This document shows positions 9,491-17,375 of a stretch of DNA of 64,000 bases, piece by piece. This stretch comes from DDH964 sp963763205 (lineage in GTDB: Bacteria > Desulfobacterota > Desulfuromonadia > Desulfuromonadales > DDH964). Position 1 is the stretch's first letter, and each line of letters opens with the position of its first letter. The position numbers and the translations under genes were made by a program. Under the pieces are notes generated by a model that saw only the letters and a list, made by a program, of their open reading frames with translations, ran no database searches and was not told the origin of the DNA. The stretch lies in NCBI GenBank assembly GCA_963763205.1, contig CAVXNQ010000002.1, forward strand, positions 62,001-126,000, given 5' to 3'.

Positions 9491-9748
9491 AAGCCTGGAT
9501 GAGAAGGACGACGACCCATCCTCGCCGTAAAAGCGCTAAAGCCGGATTATAACCTCCTCCCGTTATTCGAGACACCGGCCATTTCCCTGCCGTCCATTCT
9601 TGGAGAGAGGCACCCAAGTCAAGGAAATTAGCTTGCCGGGTGACGATTCCCTAAATAATAGAAAAAAATAAATGTTTTGCATGTTCCACGGAATAGATAA
9701 AGGCCGCGGGATCCCCGACAAAAATTTTCCGTGGTTTGTATTCCGGAC

Positions 9749-9786
9749 AAAAAAAGCCCCCGCAGCTCGGATAAGGCTGCGAGGGC
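9749..9786 (-). terminator. Hairpin plus U-tract upstream of the RND operon (terminator or attenuator)
   Basis: On the minus strand GCCCTCGCAGC pairs with GCTGCGGGGGC (one mismatch) around a 9-base loop, followed by seven Ts, a textbook intrinsic terminator. It lies between an AT-rich promoter-like region (TTGACA on the minus strand at 9867-9862) and the TolC gene, so the operon may be controlled by premature termination. The rest of the 9500-10120 interval holds no gene I can support. Confidence 0.6.
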
Positions 9787-10121
9787 AAGTGGTGGAGGGG
9801 TCTTCTGCTTCAAGGAGGCGAAGAAGAAGGTTAAGCGGAACTTAATATATGGATATTAATATGTCAATATATTTTCCCGGCTTTTCCCCCAGAAGATCCT
9901 TTCGAGCTGCCCAGGCCTCGTTCAGGAGAACGACACGCCCCGGGGTGCCTCCCGGGTGACCATTTGACCGCTCTGGCTGAACGCGCCGTAGAAGCTATAA
10001 AAACTTTACAAATTAGCCACTTGACCTATAAAAAGATCATCGCCGTGATATAATTCTGATGCATTGAAATGATCGGTCAAGGTCCGGATTGCTTAGCTGG
10101 AGAACAGAAAGGAACACTCCC

Positions 10122-11282
10122 ATGAGACCAAAACCCTATAAAATTTTAAGCGCCTTCCTGCTGTGCCTGGGGGTGGGTCTGCTGCTTTATGCCTGCGGCG
10201 GCGGTGGCTCGGGGGGCGGGGTGGGAACCCTGTCGACCGCCCTCACCGACAGTACGACGGATGAGTACCAGGCGATCTATGTCACTATCGCGCGGGTGGA
10301 GGTCCACAATGATGCCGGCGGCTCCTGGGAGACGGTGGCGACTCCCGACGCAACCTACAACCTGCTCGACCTGGTCAACGGCGTGCGCGAGAACCTCGGC
10401 ATGGCCACGCTGGGCGCCGGCCACTATACCCAGATGCGCCTGATCATCGGGCTGACTCCGGATGCGGGTCTCAACCTCTTCAGCCAGCCCCATCCCTATG
10501 CCAACTATTTTATCGCCAAGGACGGCGCAATTCATGAGCTGAAGGTTCCCAGCGGCCCACAGACGGGTCTGAAACTGGTGAACGGCTTCGACATCGATAC
10601 CGACCAGACCACCGAGCTGATTCTCGACTTCGATGCCCTGCGCTCGGTGGTCATGGCGGGCTCCAGCGGCCAGTACCTGCTCAAGCCGACGATCAAGGTC
10701 CTCGACACCGCCGAGGGGGCGAAGGTCTCCGGGACGGTAGCGGACGCGGGGACCGAACCGCCTACACCGCTTTCCGGAGCCCTGGTCACCGCCCAGACCG
10801 CCGACACCGGCGCCGGCATCGACGTCAAGGATCAGGTCGTCGTCGAGGCGGGCACCCTGACCGACGCGAACGGCGGCTATGCCCTGTTCCTGGCGCCGGC
10901 GACCTACAACCTGGTGGCGATCGCGGCCGGGTATCTCCCCGCCTGCTCTCCGGTGGACCTGAGTGCCGGCGAGACGAGCCAGGTTGATTTCAGCCTGACC
11001 GCCGCGGCGGCGGCCCCGGGCACCATCGCCGGCAGCGTCAGCATCGCCGATGCCGTTGCCGATCAGCATGTGACCATCGATTTTCGCCAGGATGTTGATT
11101 GCGGAGGGACCAGTCAGGTGGTCACCGTGAAGTCGCTCAACGTCGCCGACGGCGGTTCCTACACGGTGGAGCTGCCGGCCGGGGATTACCAGGTCGTCGC
11201 CTCAAGTTTCGGAAAGGACAGCCAGACGGCGGACGTGACCGTTGTCTCCGGAGCGACGACGACCCTCGACCTCACCTTTTAA
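10122..11282 (+). CDS. DUF4382-like lipoprotein with carboxypeptidase-regulatory-like domain
   Basis: A 386-residue protein with a lipoprotein signal ending LLLYACGGGG. Residues of about 35-200 match my recollection of DUF4382 (SLTDSTTDEYQAIYVTIARVEV-type opening, here ALTDSTTDEYQAIYVTI), common in Geobacter-type genomes. Residues of about 215-300 look like a carboxypeptidase-regulatory beta-sandwich (KVSGTVADAG...GGYALFLAPATYNLVAIAAGY), and a second, shorter repeat of the same kind follows. Start at 10122 has AAAGGA upstream; an extended -10 TATAAT sits at 10049-10054. Function unknown; probably a surface-anchored protein. Confidence 0.72.
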   Translation: MRPKPYKILSAFLLCLGVGLLLYACGGGGSGGGVGTLSTALTDSTTDEYQAIYVTIARVEVHNDAGGSWETVATPDATYNLLDLVNGVRENLGMATLGAGHYTQMRLIIGLTPDAGLNLFSQPHPYANYFIAKDGAIHELKVPSGPQTGLKLVNGFDIDTDQTTELILDFDALRSVVMAGSSGQYLLKPTIKVLDTAEGAKVSGTVADAGTEPPTPLSGALVTAQTADTGAGIDVKDQVVVEAGTLTDANGGYALFLAPATYNLVAIAAGYLPACSPVDLSAGETSQVDFSLTAAAAAPGTIAGSVSIADAVADQHVTIDFRQDVDCGGTSQVVTVKSLNVADGGSYTVELPAGDYQVVASSFGKDSQTADVTVVSGATTTLDLTF

Positions 11283-11363
11283 CGTGGCCAGGCAAGGGGT
11301 ACGTTGGCATCGAAGTGGACGAGCCGATGCGCCAGAGTGGTCGCGATCCAGGGAGAACTCGCC

Positions 11364-11693
11364 ATGCTGATCCAGATTCGCTACACCGATGGCCGCCACG
11401 ACATGGTCAAACCCCAGCTCCTCGAACGACTGCTCGACGATCGCAGGCTTTCCGGCTTCCGCCGCCGTGAAGGTTGGGTGACCATCGGCAAGGATCCGAT
11501 CCGCAGCCGGCAAGCCCACGGGCAACCGGGGTTCGCCGGCGAGGACCGGCGCGCGCGCCGGCGCCCAGAGCTGACCGGCGCACCACCTGAACCGACCCCC
11601 GACCCCAGACGCCGTGGACGGGTCACGGCGGAGGGGGAGGTTCGGGCTCCCCTTCCAGGAACAACCCGATTCACCCCTCACCCATACCCATAA
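11364..11693 (+). CDS. Small protein resembling the GSU3473 family
   Basis: A 109-residue product starting at ATG 11364 behind GGGAGAAC. The first 50 residues (MLIQIRYTDGRHDMVKPQLL, then FRRREGWVTIGKDPIR) match what I remember of a Desulfuromonadales-specific small protein family named after GSU3473. Members are about 65-90 residues and end in a basic RGPERR-like tail. Here the tail is longer, basic and proline-rich, and the stop overlaps the end of the convergent membrane-protein gene, so the natural end may have been lost by an indel. Function unknown. Confidence 0.55.
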   Translation: MLIQIRYTDGRHDMVKPQLLERLLDDRRLSGFRRREGWVTIGKDPIRSRQAHGQPGFAGEDRRARRRPELTGAPPEPTPDPRRRGRVTAEGEVRAPLPGTTRFTPHPYP

Positions 11694-12696
11694 CCGACCA
11701 AAACCAGCCGCCCCAGGACCACGGGCGCGGTCGCCAGGAGCAGGAAGAGCAGCAGGGCCAGCAGGCCCCGCTGCAGCCAGCGCCGGTCGGCAGCGCGCAG
11801 CAGCGGCGCGAGGGAAGGGCTGCCGCGCCAGGGGGCGGAAGAGTCCCGGCAGCACGCCGTACAGGACGGCGGCGAAGAGGCTCAGGTAGAGGGGGTAGCC
11901 GAGGTAGTGATAATGCCCCTGGAAGAGATCGAAGGGGCAGTGGTGGGTCGGCAGCTGATAGACGTAGAGAGAGATGAAGGAGATGATCGCCGCCAGCGCC
12001 AGGGGGAGAAAGGCCGCCGCAACCAGGGCCAGCAGCAGCCGCAGCCAGCCCGATTTCCAGGTCAGGCAGGCCCCCAGCAGCAGGGCCAGAAGACCGGCTC
12101 CGGCGTAGAAGGCAACCATCGTCGGCACCACCGGCAGTCCGGCGAGATCCCCGGCCAGCCCGGCGCCGCCGACGGTGAACAGGGCGCCGCAGCAGGAGGT
12201 GATCACCTGCGGGTGGAGACCGAGGAAGTAGCTGAGCTGGTAGAAGCAATCGAGGCCGACCAGGTAGGTGACCAGCGGCAGCAGGGCGTACTTGAGGCGA
12301 ACCAGGGGGTAGTCCTCGGCATGCTCGTCGAAGTGGTTGAGGACCAGCCAGAGGAATGGCGACGATGCAGATGGCAAGCTTGGCGAAGAGGGCGTTCCAG
12401 CCGACCGGGTTGGCGTTGAGGGAGCCGGTGGCGCACATCGCGCCGACGAAGAGGGGGTGGAGATCGTCGAGGGTATAGACGAAGAGGAGCCCGGAGAGGA
12501 CCTCGAAGGCCAGGGCGCAGCGAACCAGGGTCGAGACCAGCACCGTGCGCTGCTCCAGATCGTACTGCAGCTCGCTGCTGCTGCTCCGGTCCCAGCGCAG
12601 CAGGATGCGTACGCCGCTGATCGAGGCATAGAGACAAAGGAGCAGGACGATGCCGCTGCCGGCCAGAAGAGCGAGAATGCCGGGATGGAGGATCAC
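11678..12696 (-). CDS. Polytopic membrane protein of the NosL/ABC operon (frameshifted)
   Basis: A protein of about 335 residues when two or three frame changes are bridged (near 12357 and 11830). It starts GTG 12696, overlapping the ABC ATPase stop (GTGA), and ends TGA 11680. It contains roughly eight hydrophobic helices; the first is LHPGILALLAGSGIVLLLCL. A Cys pair ITSCCGALF lies near the middle. I cannot name a family. As the last gene of an operon with NosL and a LolE-type ABC exporter, it may be a redox or metal-handling membrane partner. The frame breaks probably reflect sequence errors. Confidence 0.55.
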
Positions 12697-13384
12697 GGCG
12701 CCTCCGCCGCCAACCGCCCGTCGCGCAGCGCCACCACCCGGCCGATCAACGGATGGTCGTAGACGAAGCGGTCGTGGGTGGCGATGACGATGGTCTTCCC
12801 TTCGTCGCGCAGCCCGCCCAGGATCTCCAGCAGCTCGGCGGCCAGTTCGCTGTCGAGATGGGCGGTCGGTTCGTCGGCGACGAGGATCTGCGGCGCGTTG
12901 ACCAGCGCCCGGGCGATGGCCACCCGCTGCTGCTCGCCGCCGGAGAGCTGGCGCACCTTCAGATGGCGACGGCTGCGCCAGCCCGAGCCGTTCGAGGAGG
13001 GCCTCGGCGCGGCGGCGCATCTCTTTGACGCGGGCACTCCTGCGGGTAGAGGGGGAGCAGCACGTTCTCCAGCACGCCGACGTCGCGCAGCAGGTTGAAC
13101 TGCTGAAAGATGAAACCGAAGGTCTGCCGCCGCACCGCGGTCAGGAACCGTTCCGGCAGCCGCGAGACGTCGCGGCCGGCCACCGTCACCAGCCCCGAAC
13201 TCGGCCGGCTCATGCAGCCGAGCAGGCTGAGCAGGGTGGTCTTCCCCGAGCCGCTGGGGCCCTTGAGGGCCACCACCTCACCTTCCTCGATCTGCAGCGA
13301 GACGCCCTGCAGGGCGCGAACCTCGTCCGGCTTGCCGGGATTGTAGGTCTTGTGCAGGTCGACGGTCTCGATCAGCGGCGCCAT
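12693..13384 (-). CDS. ABC transporter ATP-binding protein, LolD/MacB type (frameshifted)
   Basis: About 230 residues when two single-base shifts (near 13030 and 12970) are bridged. Walker A is GPSGSGKTT, the Q-loop is FIFQQFNLL, the signature is LSGGEQQ and Walker B is ILVADEPT, followed by the switch His in IATHD. This is the LolD/FtsE/MacB class, which works with FtsX-like permeases rather than typical importers. The permease lies immediately upstream (six-base gap). The two shifts are each explained by one extra base in a GC-rich stretch, so the gene is likely intact in the organism. Confidence 0.85.
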
Positions 13385-13389
13385 CGTCG

Positions 13390-14556
13390 TCAGCTCCTCA
13401 TCATGCTTTCCGGATCGGTGATCGCCGCCTTCCAGGAAGGGATGACGGTGCTCGCCACATAGGGAGTGACGGTCAGAAAGGCGATCACGCAGAGCTGGTA
13501 GAGATCGACGCTGGGGGCCAGGGCGAAGGGGGGAAAGAGGATCGACCACCCCTTGAGCACCGGCGTCAGCAGCTGCGAATCGAACCAGAAGACGTGGACC
13601 CAGGCGAGGATCAGGCCGCACAGCAGGGCGGTCAGCGACAGCACCAGCCCTTCCCAGAACTTGAGCGCCAGGACATCGGCGGTGTCCCAGCCGACCGCCT
13701 TGAGGATGCCGATTTCCCGCCGCTCCTCGGCACTGAGGCCGGTCGCCTTGTCCCAGGCGAGGACGCAGAAGGCGAGCAGCGCCGAGGCGAAGAGGGTCAG
13801 CAGCATGCCGCTGCGCCAGGAAAAGACCGAGTCGTAGGTGCGCAGGATCTCGCGGCGGGTGATCGGCCGGGTGTCGGGCAGCAGCTGCTTGACCTTCGCC
13901 GCCACCGTCTCCACCTCCTGGGGGTTGCGGACCTCGACGGCGAAATCGGTGGCGCGATCCGGCGGGAGGCCGAAGAAGCTGCGCAGGTCGTCGTCGCCGA
14001 GCAGGACCAGGTCGTTGGTCAAGAGCGCCGAGTCGCTGCGGAAGACCCCGGTGACCGGGAGGTCGACGGTGCGGCCACGGTGGTCGACGAGGATCAGGTC
14101 GCCGTCCGGCCCGGTGCCGCGCAGCCCGGCCACCCCGGCGCCGAGGGCGCACTCCCCGGGCCTCCGGGGCAGGCGGCCGGAGAGGAGCGCAAGCCCTTCC
14201 GGCGGATCGGCGCCGATCCCCAGCATGGTGTAGTTGCTGCGGGTCAGGCCGTCGTAGTAATAGCCCCAGACCCGGGGCGTCACCCGCCCCACCCCGGGGA
14301 TCGTCGCCAGGACCCGGCCATAGTCGAGGGGGATGAGATCGTGGCGGCCGGCGACGATGCGCTGCACGACCAGCTCCGGCGCCCGGGAAAGAAGCAGGGT
14401 CGCCTCCTCCTTGAGGGCGCGGGTGAGGAACAGCACCGAGGCCAGCACCGCGATCACCAGGGTATAGACCAGCAGGATGGAGAAATTGCGGCCGCGCTGG
14501 CGCAGGGTCGCGGCGAGGGCGAATTCGAGGATTTTCAGCTGGCGGGTCACGGACAT
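13390..14556 (-). CDS. ABC transporter permease, FtsX/LolE/MacB family
   Basis: A 388-residue intact protein with one N-terminal TM helix (NFSILLVYTLVIAVLASVLF), a long extracytoplasmic domain of about 200 residues, then three TM helices, the FtsX layout. The cytoplasmic signature EERREIGILKAVGWDTADVL is the coupling region typical of this family. Such permeases move lipoproteins or peptides or transmit mechanical signals rather than importing solutes. Its ATG overlaps the preceding stop (TGATG). It pairs with the ATPase encoded downstream. Confidence 0.88.
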   Translation of the reverse strand: MSVTRQLKILEFALAATLRQRGRNFSILLVYTLVIAVLASVLFLTRALKEEATLLLSRAPELVVQRIVAGRHDLIPLDYGRVLATIPGVGRVTPRVWGYYYDGLTRSNYTMLGIGADPPEGLALLSGRLPRRPGECALGAGVAGLRGTGPDGDLILVDHRGRTVDLPVTGVFRSDSALLTNDLVLLGDDDLRSFFGLPPDRATDFAVEVRNPQEVETVAAKVKQLLPDTRPITRREILRTYDSVFSWRSGMLLTLFASALLAFCVLAWDKATGLSAEERREIGILKAVGWDTADVLALKFWEGLVLSLTALLCGLILAWVHVFWFDSQLLTPVLKGWSILFPPFALAPSVDLYQLCVIAFLTVTPYVASTVIPSWKAAITDPESMMRS

Positions 14557-14852
14557 CAGCGGACCGGGTCGGCAGGCGGAGGCGCGACGATCGACCCCGC
14601 GGGAAAATGGTCGAAGGCGCCGGGCAGGTCCTGGAAGGCGGTGAAGCGATCGGCCTGCGAGGGGTGCCGGGTATAGCGGGCCTCGGTCCAGATGGCCAGG
14701 TCGGTCAGGCCGAGGGCCGCCCCGAGCCGCGCCAGGGCCGGGACGTCAGCCGCGGCAAAGCGGCGGGCGCGGAGTTCCCCCTGCGCCAGAAGCGCGGCCA
14801 GGATCACCAGGAGCAGCCCGCTCAGGGCCAGAAACCGGCGGGCGCGGATCAT
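14556..14852 (-). CDS. Small membrane-anchored protein between NosL and ABC permease
   Basis: A 98-residue protein with one N-terminal hydrophobic helix (FLALSGLLLVILAALLAQG) and a soluble remainder, probably periplasmic. It overlaps the NosL stop by four bases (ATGA) and the permease start by one base, so it is translationally coupled to both. No family recognised. Confidence 0.65.
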   Translation of the reverse strand: MIRARRFLALSGLLLVILAALLAQGELRARRFAAADVPALARLGAALGLTDLAIWTEARYTRHPSQADRFTAFQDLPGAFDHFPAGSIVAPPPADPVR

Positions 14853-15328
14853 GGCTTATCCGGCAACTCGACCAGGGCGCGGCCGTCGAAGCGCATCAGC
14901 TTGACCCCGCCGTGGTCGCGCATGAAGCCGCGGGCCTGCTCGAGGCCGGCCACCGGCACCAGTTCCTTGCCCATCGGCCCGAGGACGTCGCTGCCGCTGA
15001 CGAAAAAGACCGCCGTGGCGGGGGTCGTCTGGACCGAATAGTATTCGGTGACGAAAAACCCGGCGATGTCGGCGGCCGTCCCGCCGGGACGGTATTTGGG
15101 CAGGTCGAAGAAGTAGCGGAACAGATCCTTGGGGCCATCGAAAAAGACCCGGCTGCCGTCCTTGAAGACGATGGAGCTGACCCAGTTGGCATAGCCGGCG
15201 ACGAACATGCCGCACACCGGGCAGCGCGCGTCCGGGCCCGGAGCCGGGAAATCGACGGCGGCGGCCGGCGCGGCCAGCCAAAGGACAACGGCCAGAGCCA
15301 GAAGTGGCGGCAGCCTTCTGCAGCGCAT
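14849..15328 (-). CDS. NosL-family copper-binding protein
   Basis: About 159 residues with a Sec signal (LLALAVVLWLAAPAAA) and the NosL motif CPVCGM at residues near 36-41, which binds Cu(I) in known NosL proteins that supply nitrous oxide reductase. No nosZ is in the window, so the recipient here is unknown; in Desulfuromonadales NosL-like proteins also occur without nosZ. I chose ATG 15328 over GTG 15364 because GGAGGA precedes it by seven bases and the signal peptide begins there. First gene of a five-gene overlapping operon that includes a LolDE-like ABC transporter. Divergent from the cytochrome c7 gene. Confidence 0.85.
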   Translation of the reverse strand: MRCRRLPPLLALAVVLWLAAPAAAVDFPAPGPDARCPVCGMFVAGYANWVSSIVFKDGSRVFFDGPKDLFRYFFDLPKYRPGGTAADIAGFFVTEYYSVQTTPATAVFFVSGSDVLGPMGKELVPVAGLEQARGFMRDHGGVKLMRFDGRALVELPDKP

Positions 15329-15457
15329 GGGCAATCCTCCCGGGAAGCTGGTGGACCGGGTCACCGCAAGGGGTCCCCGAAAAGTCTAAACGGTAGCCCA
15401 ACCCTCACCCCAATGCAAGCCGCCGCCAGCAGCCATGAAAATTCCATGAAAATTCTC

Positions 15458-15486
15458 TTGACAGAATTTAATTGGCAAATTAAAGT
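15458..15486 (+). promoter_or_regulatory. Promoter of the cytochrome c7 gene
   Basis: TTGACA (15458-15463), a 17-base spacer and TAAAGT (15481-15486), in a locally AT-rich stretch. The start codon lies about 50 bases further on, behind AAGGAGG. Confidence 0.6.
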
Positions 15487-15534
15487 TGGCAACGATTAAT
15501 TTTTATCATCCCTAATGAAGGAGGAAACACCGTC

Positions 15535-15804
15535 ATGAAGAAACTGCTGGTCACTGCCCTGCTGGTCCTGTTTGCCGTCGCACCGGCCCTGGCCGCCGAC
15601 ACCGTGGTGCTCCCCGCGAAGAACGGGAACGTCACCTTCAACCACAAGATGCACAGCGAAAGCATGGAGTGCAAGGTCTGCCACGGCGAGGGAACCCCGG
15701 CCAAGATCGAACTCAACAAGGACAAGGCCCACGCCCTGTGCAAGGAGTGCCACAAGACCAAGGGCGCCGGTCCCACCAAGTGCGGCGATTGCCACAAGAA
15801 GTAG
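15535..15804 (+). CDS. Periplasmic triheme cytochrome c7 (PpcA family)
   Basis: An 89-residue protein with signal peptide MKKLLVTALLVLFAVAPALA and a mature part of about 69 residues. It has exactly three haem c sites (CKVCH, CKECH, CGDCH) and the extra axial His residues (FNHKMHSE, KAHALC) expected of cytochrome c7. In Geobacter, PpcA-type proteins shuttle electrons across the periplasm from inner-membrane quinol oxidases to outer-membrane conduits. The mature protein is Lys-rich, as in that family. Single-gene unit with its own promoter and terminator. Confidence 0.95.
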   Translation: MKKLLVTALLVLFAVAPALAADTVVLPAKNGNVTFNHKMHSESMECKVCHGEGTPAKIELNKDKAHALCKECHKTKGAGPTKCGDCHKK

Positions 15805-15872
15805 CCCCCTCGGACATGCGGTGACCGGCCTGCGGGCCGGGCTCCAGTGACGGCCCCCCATGGCCACAAGAT

Positions 15873-15906
15873 CGCGGGAACGGCGCCAGCCGCTCCCGCG
15901 CTTTTT
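15873..15906 (+). terminator. Rho-independent terminator after cytochrome c7
   Basis: CGCGGGA..GGC pairs with GCC..TCCCGCG around a short loop (about 15873-15900), followed by CTTTTTCTCTT. Confidence 0.75.
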
Positions 15907-16013
15907 CTCTTCCTCCCCTTCTCCCGCCCTCCCCGGACCCGAACCCACTGGCAATCCCTGCCGAAAAGATGGTAGATAGTTGCGGCAACCACAACCGCGA
16001 CAGGGAGGACCTC

Positions 16014-16554
16014 ATGCATCATTTTGCCCTGACGATCATCGGCCGGGACCGGCCCGGCATCGTCTCCCAGGTCACCGAAATCCTCTACCGCCTCGGCTGC
16101 AACATCGCCGACTCGAGCTGTTCGATTCTCGGCGGCCAGTTCGCCATGATCCTGATCATCTCCCATCCGGACTACACCGGCCGGGAGAGCTTCGGCGGCG
16201 GCCTTCGCCCCCCTCGAGGAGAGCGGCCTGTCGGTCTTTCTGCGCACCCTCAAGCCGGGCGGCGAGCAGCATCCCCACCTGCAGGGCGAACTCTGCCTGA
16301 TTTCCGTCTACGGATCGGACCAGCCGGGGATCGTCTACCAGGTGACCAAGGAACTCGGCGACCGCCAGGTCAACATCACCGACCTCAACACCAAGCTGGT
16401 GGGCAGCGAACAGCGCCCGGTCTACGTCATGATGCTGGAAGCGGTCCTCCCCGCGGGGCTCGGCGTCGACGATCTCGCCCAGGTGATGCAGGGGCTGCGC
16501 GAACGGCTCAAGGTCGACATCAGCGTCCGCTCCATCACCCCCGTGGAACTCTGA
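16014..16554 (+). CDS. Tandem ACT-domain protein, GcvR-like (frameshifted)
   Basis: About 180 residues with two ACT domains. The first opens MHHFALTIIGRDRPGIVSQV and the second contains LISVYGSDQPGIVYQVTKEL. The reading frame changes at about 16190-16200, where one base too many sits in GGCGGCGGCC; bridging it gives a continuous family-length protein ending at TGA 16554. ACT pairs of this kind resemble the glycine cleavage repressor GcvR and act as amino-acid-sensing regulators; no DNA-binding domain is present. Start has AGGGAGGAC upstream. The deformylase gene begins three bases after its stop. Confidence 0.8.
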
Positions 16555-16557
16555 GTC

Positions 16558-17058
16558 ATGGCGGTTCGCGAAGTTCTGCTCTACCCCGACCCCCGACTGA
16601 AGGCGATCTCGGACCCGGTCGCGACGCTCGACGCCGAGGTCGACGCCCTGGCCCAGGATCTGGTCGACACCATGGTGGCGGCCGGCCACTCGGTCGGCAT
16701 CGCCGCGCCCCAGATCGGCGCCAGCCGGCGCGTGGTCGTGGTCGACGTATCCAAGAGCAAGCTAGGGCGCGACAACAACCACGGCCTGCTGGTGATGATC
16801 AACCCGGAGATTCTCGAACAGGAGGGACAGGAAACGATGCGTGAAGGGTGCATGAGCGTGCCGGACTACACCGGCAACGTCACCCGGGCCGAGACCATCG
16901 TCGTCCAGTTTCTCGACCGGGAGGGACAGGAACGGGTGATCCGCGCCGGCGGTTTCGAGGCGGTCGCCATCCAGCACGAGCTCGACCACCTTGACGGCCT
17001 CCTCTTTCTCGACCGCGTCTCCAGCCTGAAGACCGATCTCTTTCGCCGCAAATGCTGA
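16558..17058 (+). CDS. def: Peptide deformylase
   Basis: A 166-residue protein with the three deformylase motifs: GIAAPQIG, EGCMSVP (Cys ligand) and QHELDHLDG (HEXXH metal site). It removes the formyl group from the N-terminal Met of nascent proteins. It lies three bases after the ACT-domain gene and is probably cotranscribed. Met instead of the more common Leu after the metal-binding Cys is a conservative variant. Confidence 0.97.
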   Translation: MAVREVLLYPDPRLKAISDPVATLDAEVDALAQDLVDTMVAAGHSVGIAAPQIGASRRVVVVDVSKSKLGRDNNHGLLVMINPEILEQEGQETMREGCMSVPDYTGNVTRAETIVVQFLDREGQERVIRAGGFEAVAIQHELDHLDGLLFLDRVSSLKTDLFRRKC

Positions 17059-17086
17059 AGCGCGGCGCCAGGGCGCCGCGCTTCAG
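17055..17086 (+). terminator. GC-rich hairpin at the def stop codon
   Basis: CTGAAGCGCGGCGCC (17055-17069) pairs with GGCGCCGCGCTTCAG (17072-17086). The def stop codon is inside the left arm. There is no U-tract; the heptamer array begins in the right arm, so termination efficiency is uncertain. Confidence 0.5.
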
Positions 17087-17252
17087 TTGTCAGTTGTCAG
17101 TTGTCAGTTGTCAGTTTCGTCAGTTGTCAGTTGTCAGTTGTCAGTTGTCAGTTGTCAGTTGTCAGTTGAGTGTCAGTTGTCAGTTGTCAGTTGTCAGTTG
17201 TCAGTTGTCAGTTGTCAGTTGTCAGTTGTCAGTTGTCAGTTGTCAGTGTCAG
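17084..17252. repeat. Heptanucleotide tandem array (CAGTTGT)n
   Basis: Twenty exact copies of CAGTTGT can be counted in three blocks of 4, 6 and 10, interrupted by CAGTTTCGT and by CAGTTGAGTGT. The array then breaks down into GTCAGATATCAGATCAG and a G-rich stretch. It starts inside the hairpin that ends def. Open frames across it are repeat artefacts. It resembles the heptameric short tandem repeats (STRR) known from cyanobacteria in form only. Between the array and the cfa stop (17253-17375) is low-complexity sequence with CTCGCCACTCG repeats and no gene. Confidence 0.95.
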
Positions 17253-17375
17253 ATATCAGATCAGGGGGCTGGGGGGCTGGTAAAAATGTATTAAACCCGT
17301 CCCTCCCCCCACTTCTCGCCACTCGCTACTCGCCACTCGCGCCTTACCCCCAGCCCCTGCTCCCCAGCCCCTGCC

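Noticed and set aside
17084..17252. CRISPR array
   Set aside because: Units are 7 bases in direct contact, without spacers, and there are no cas genes in the window.
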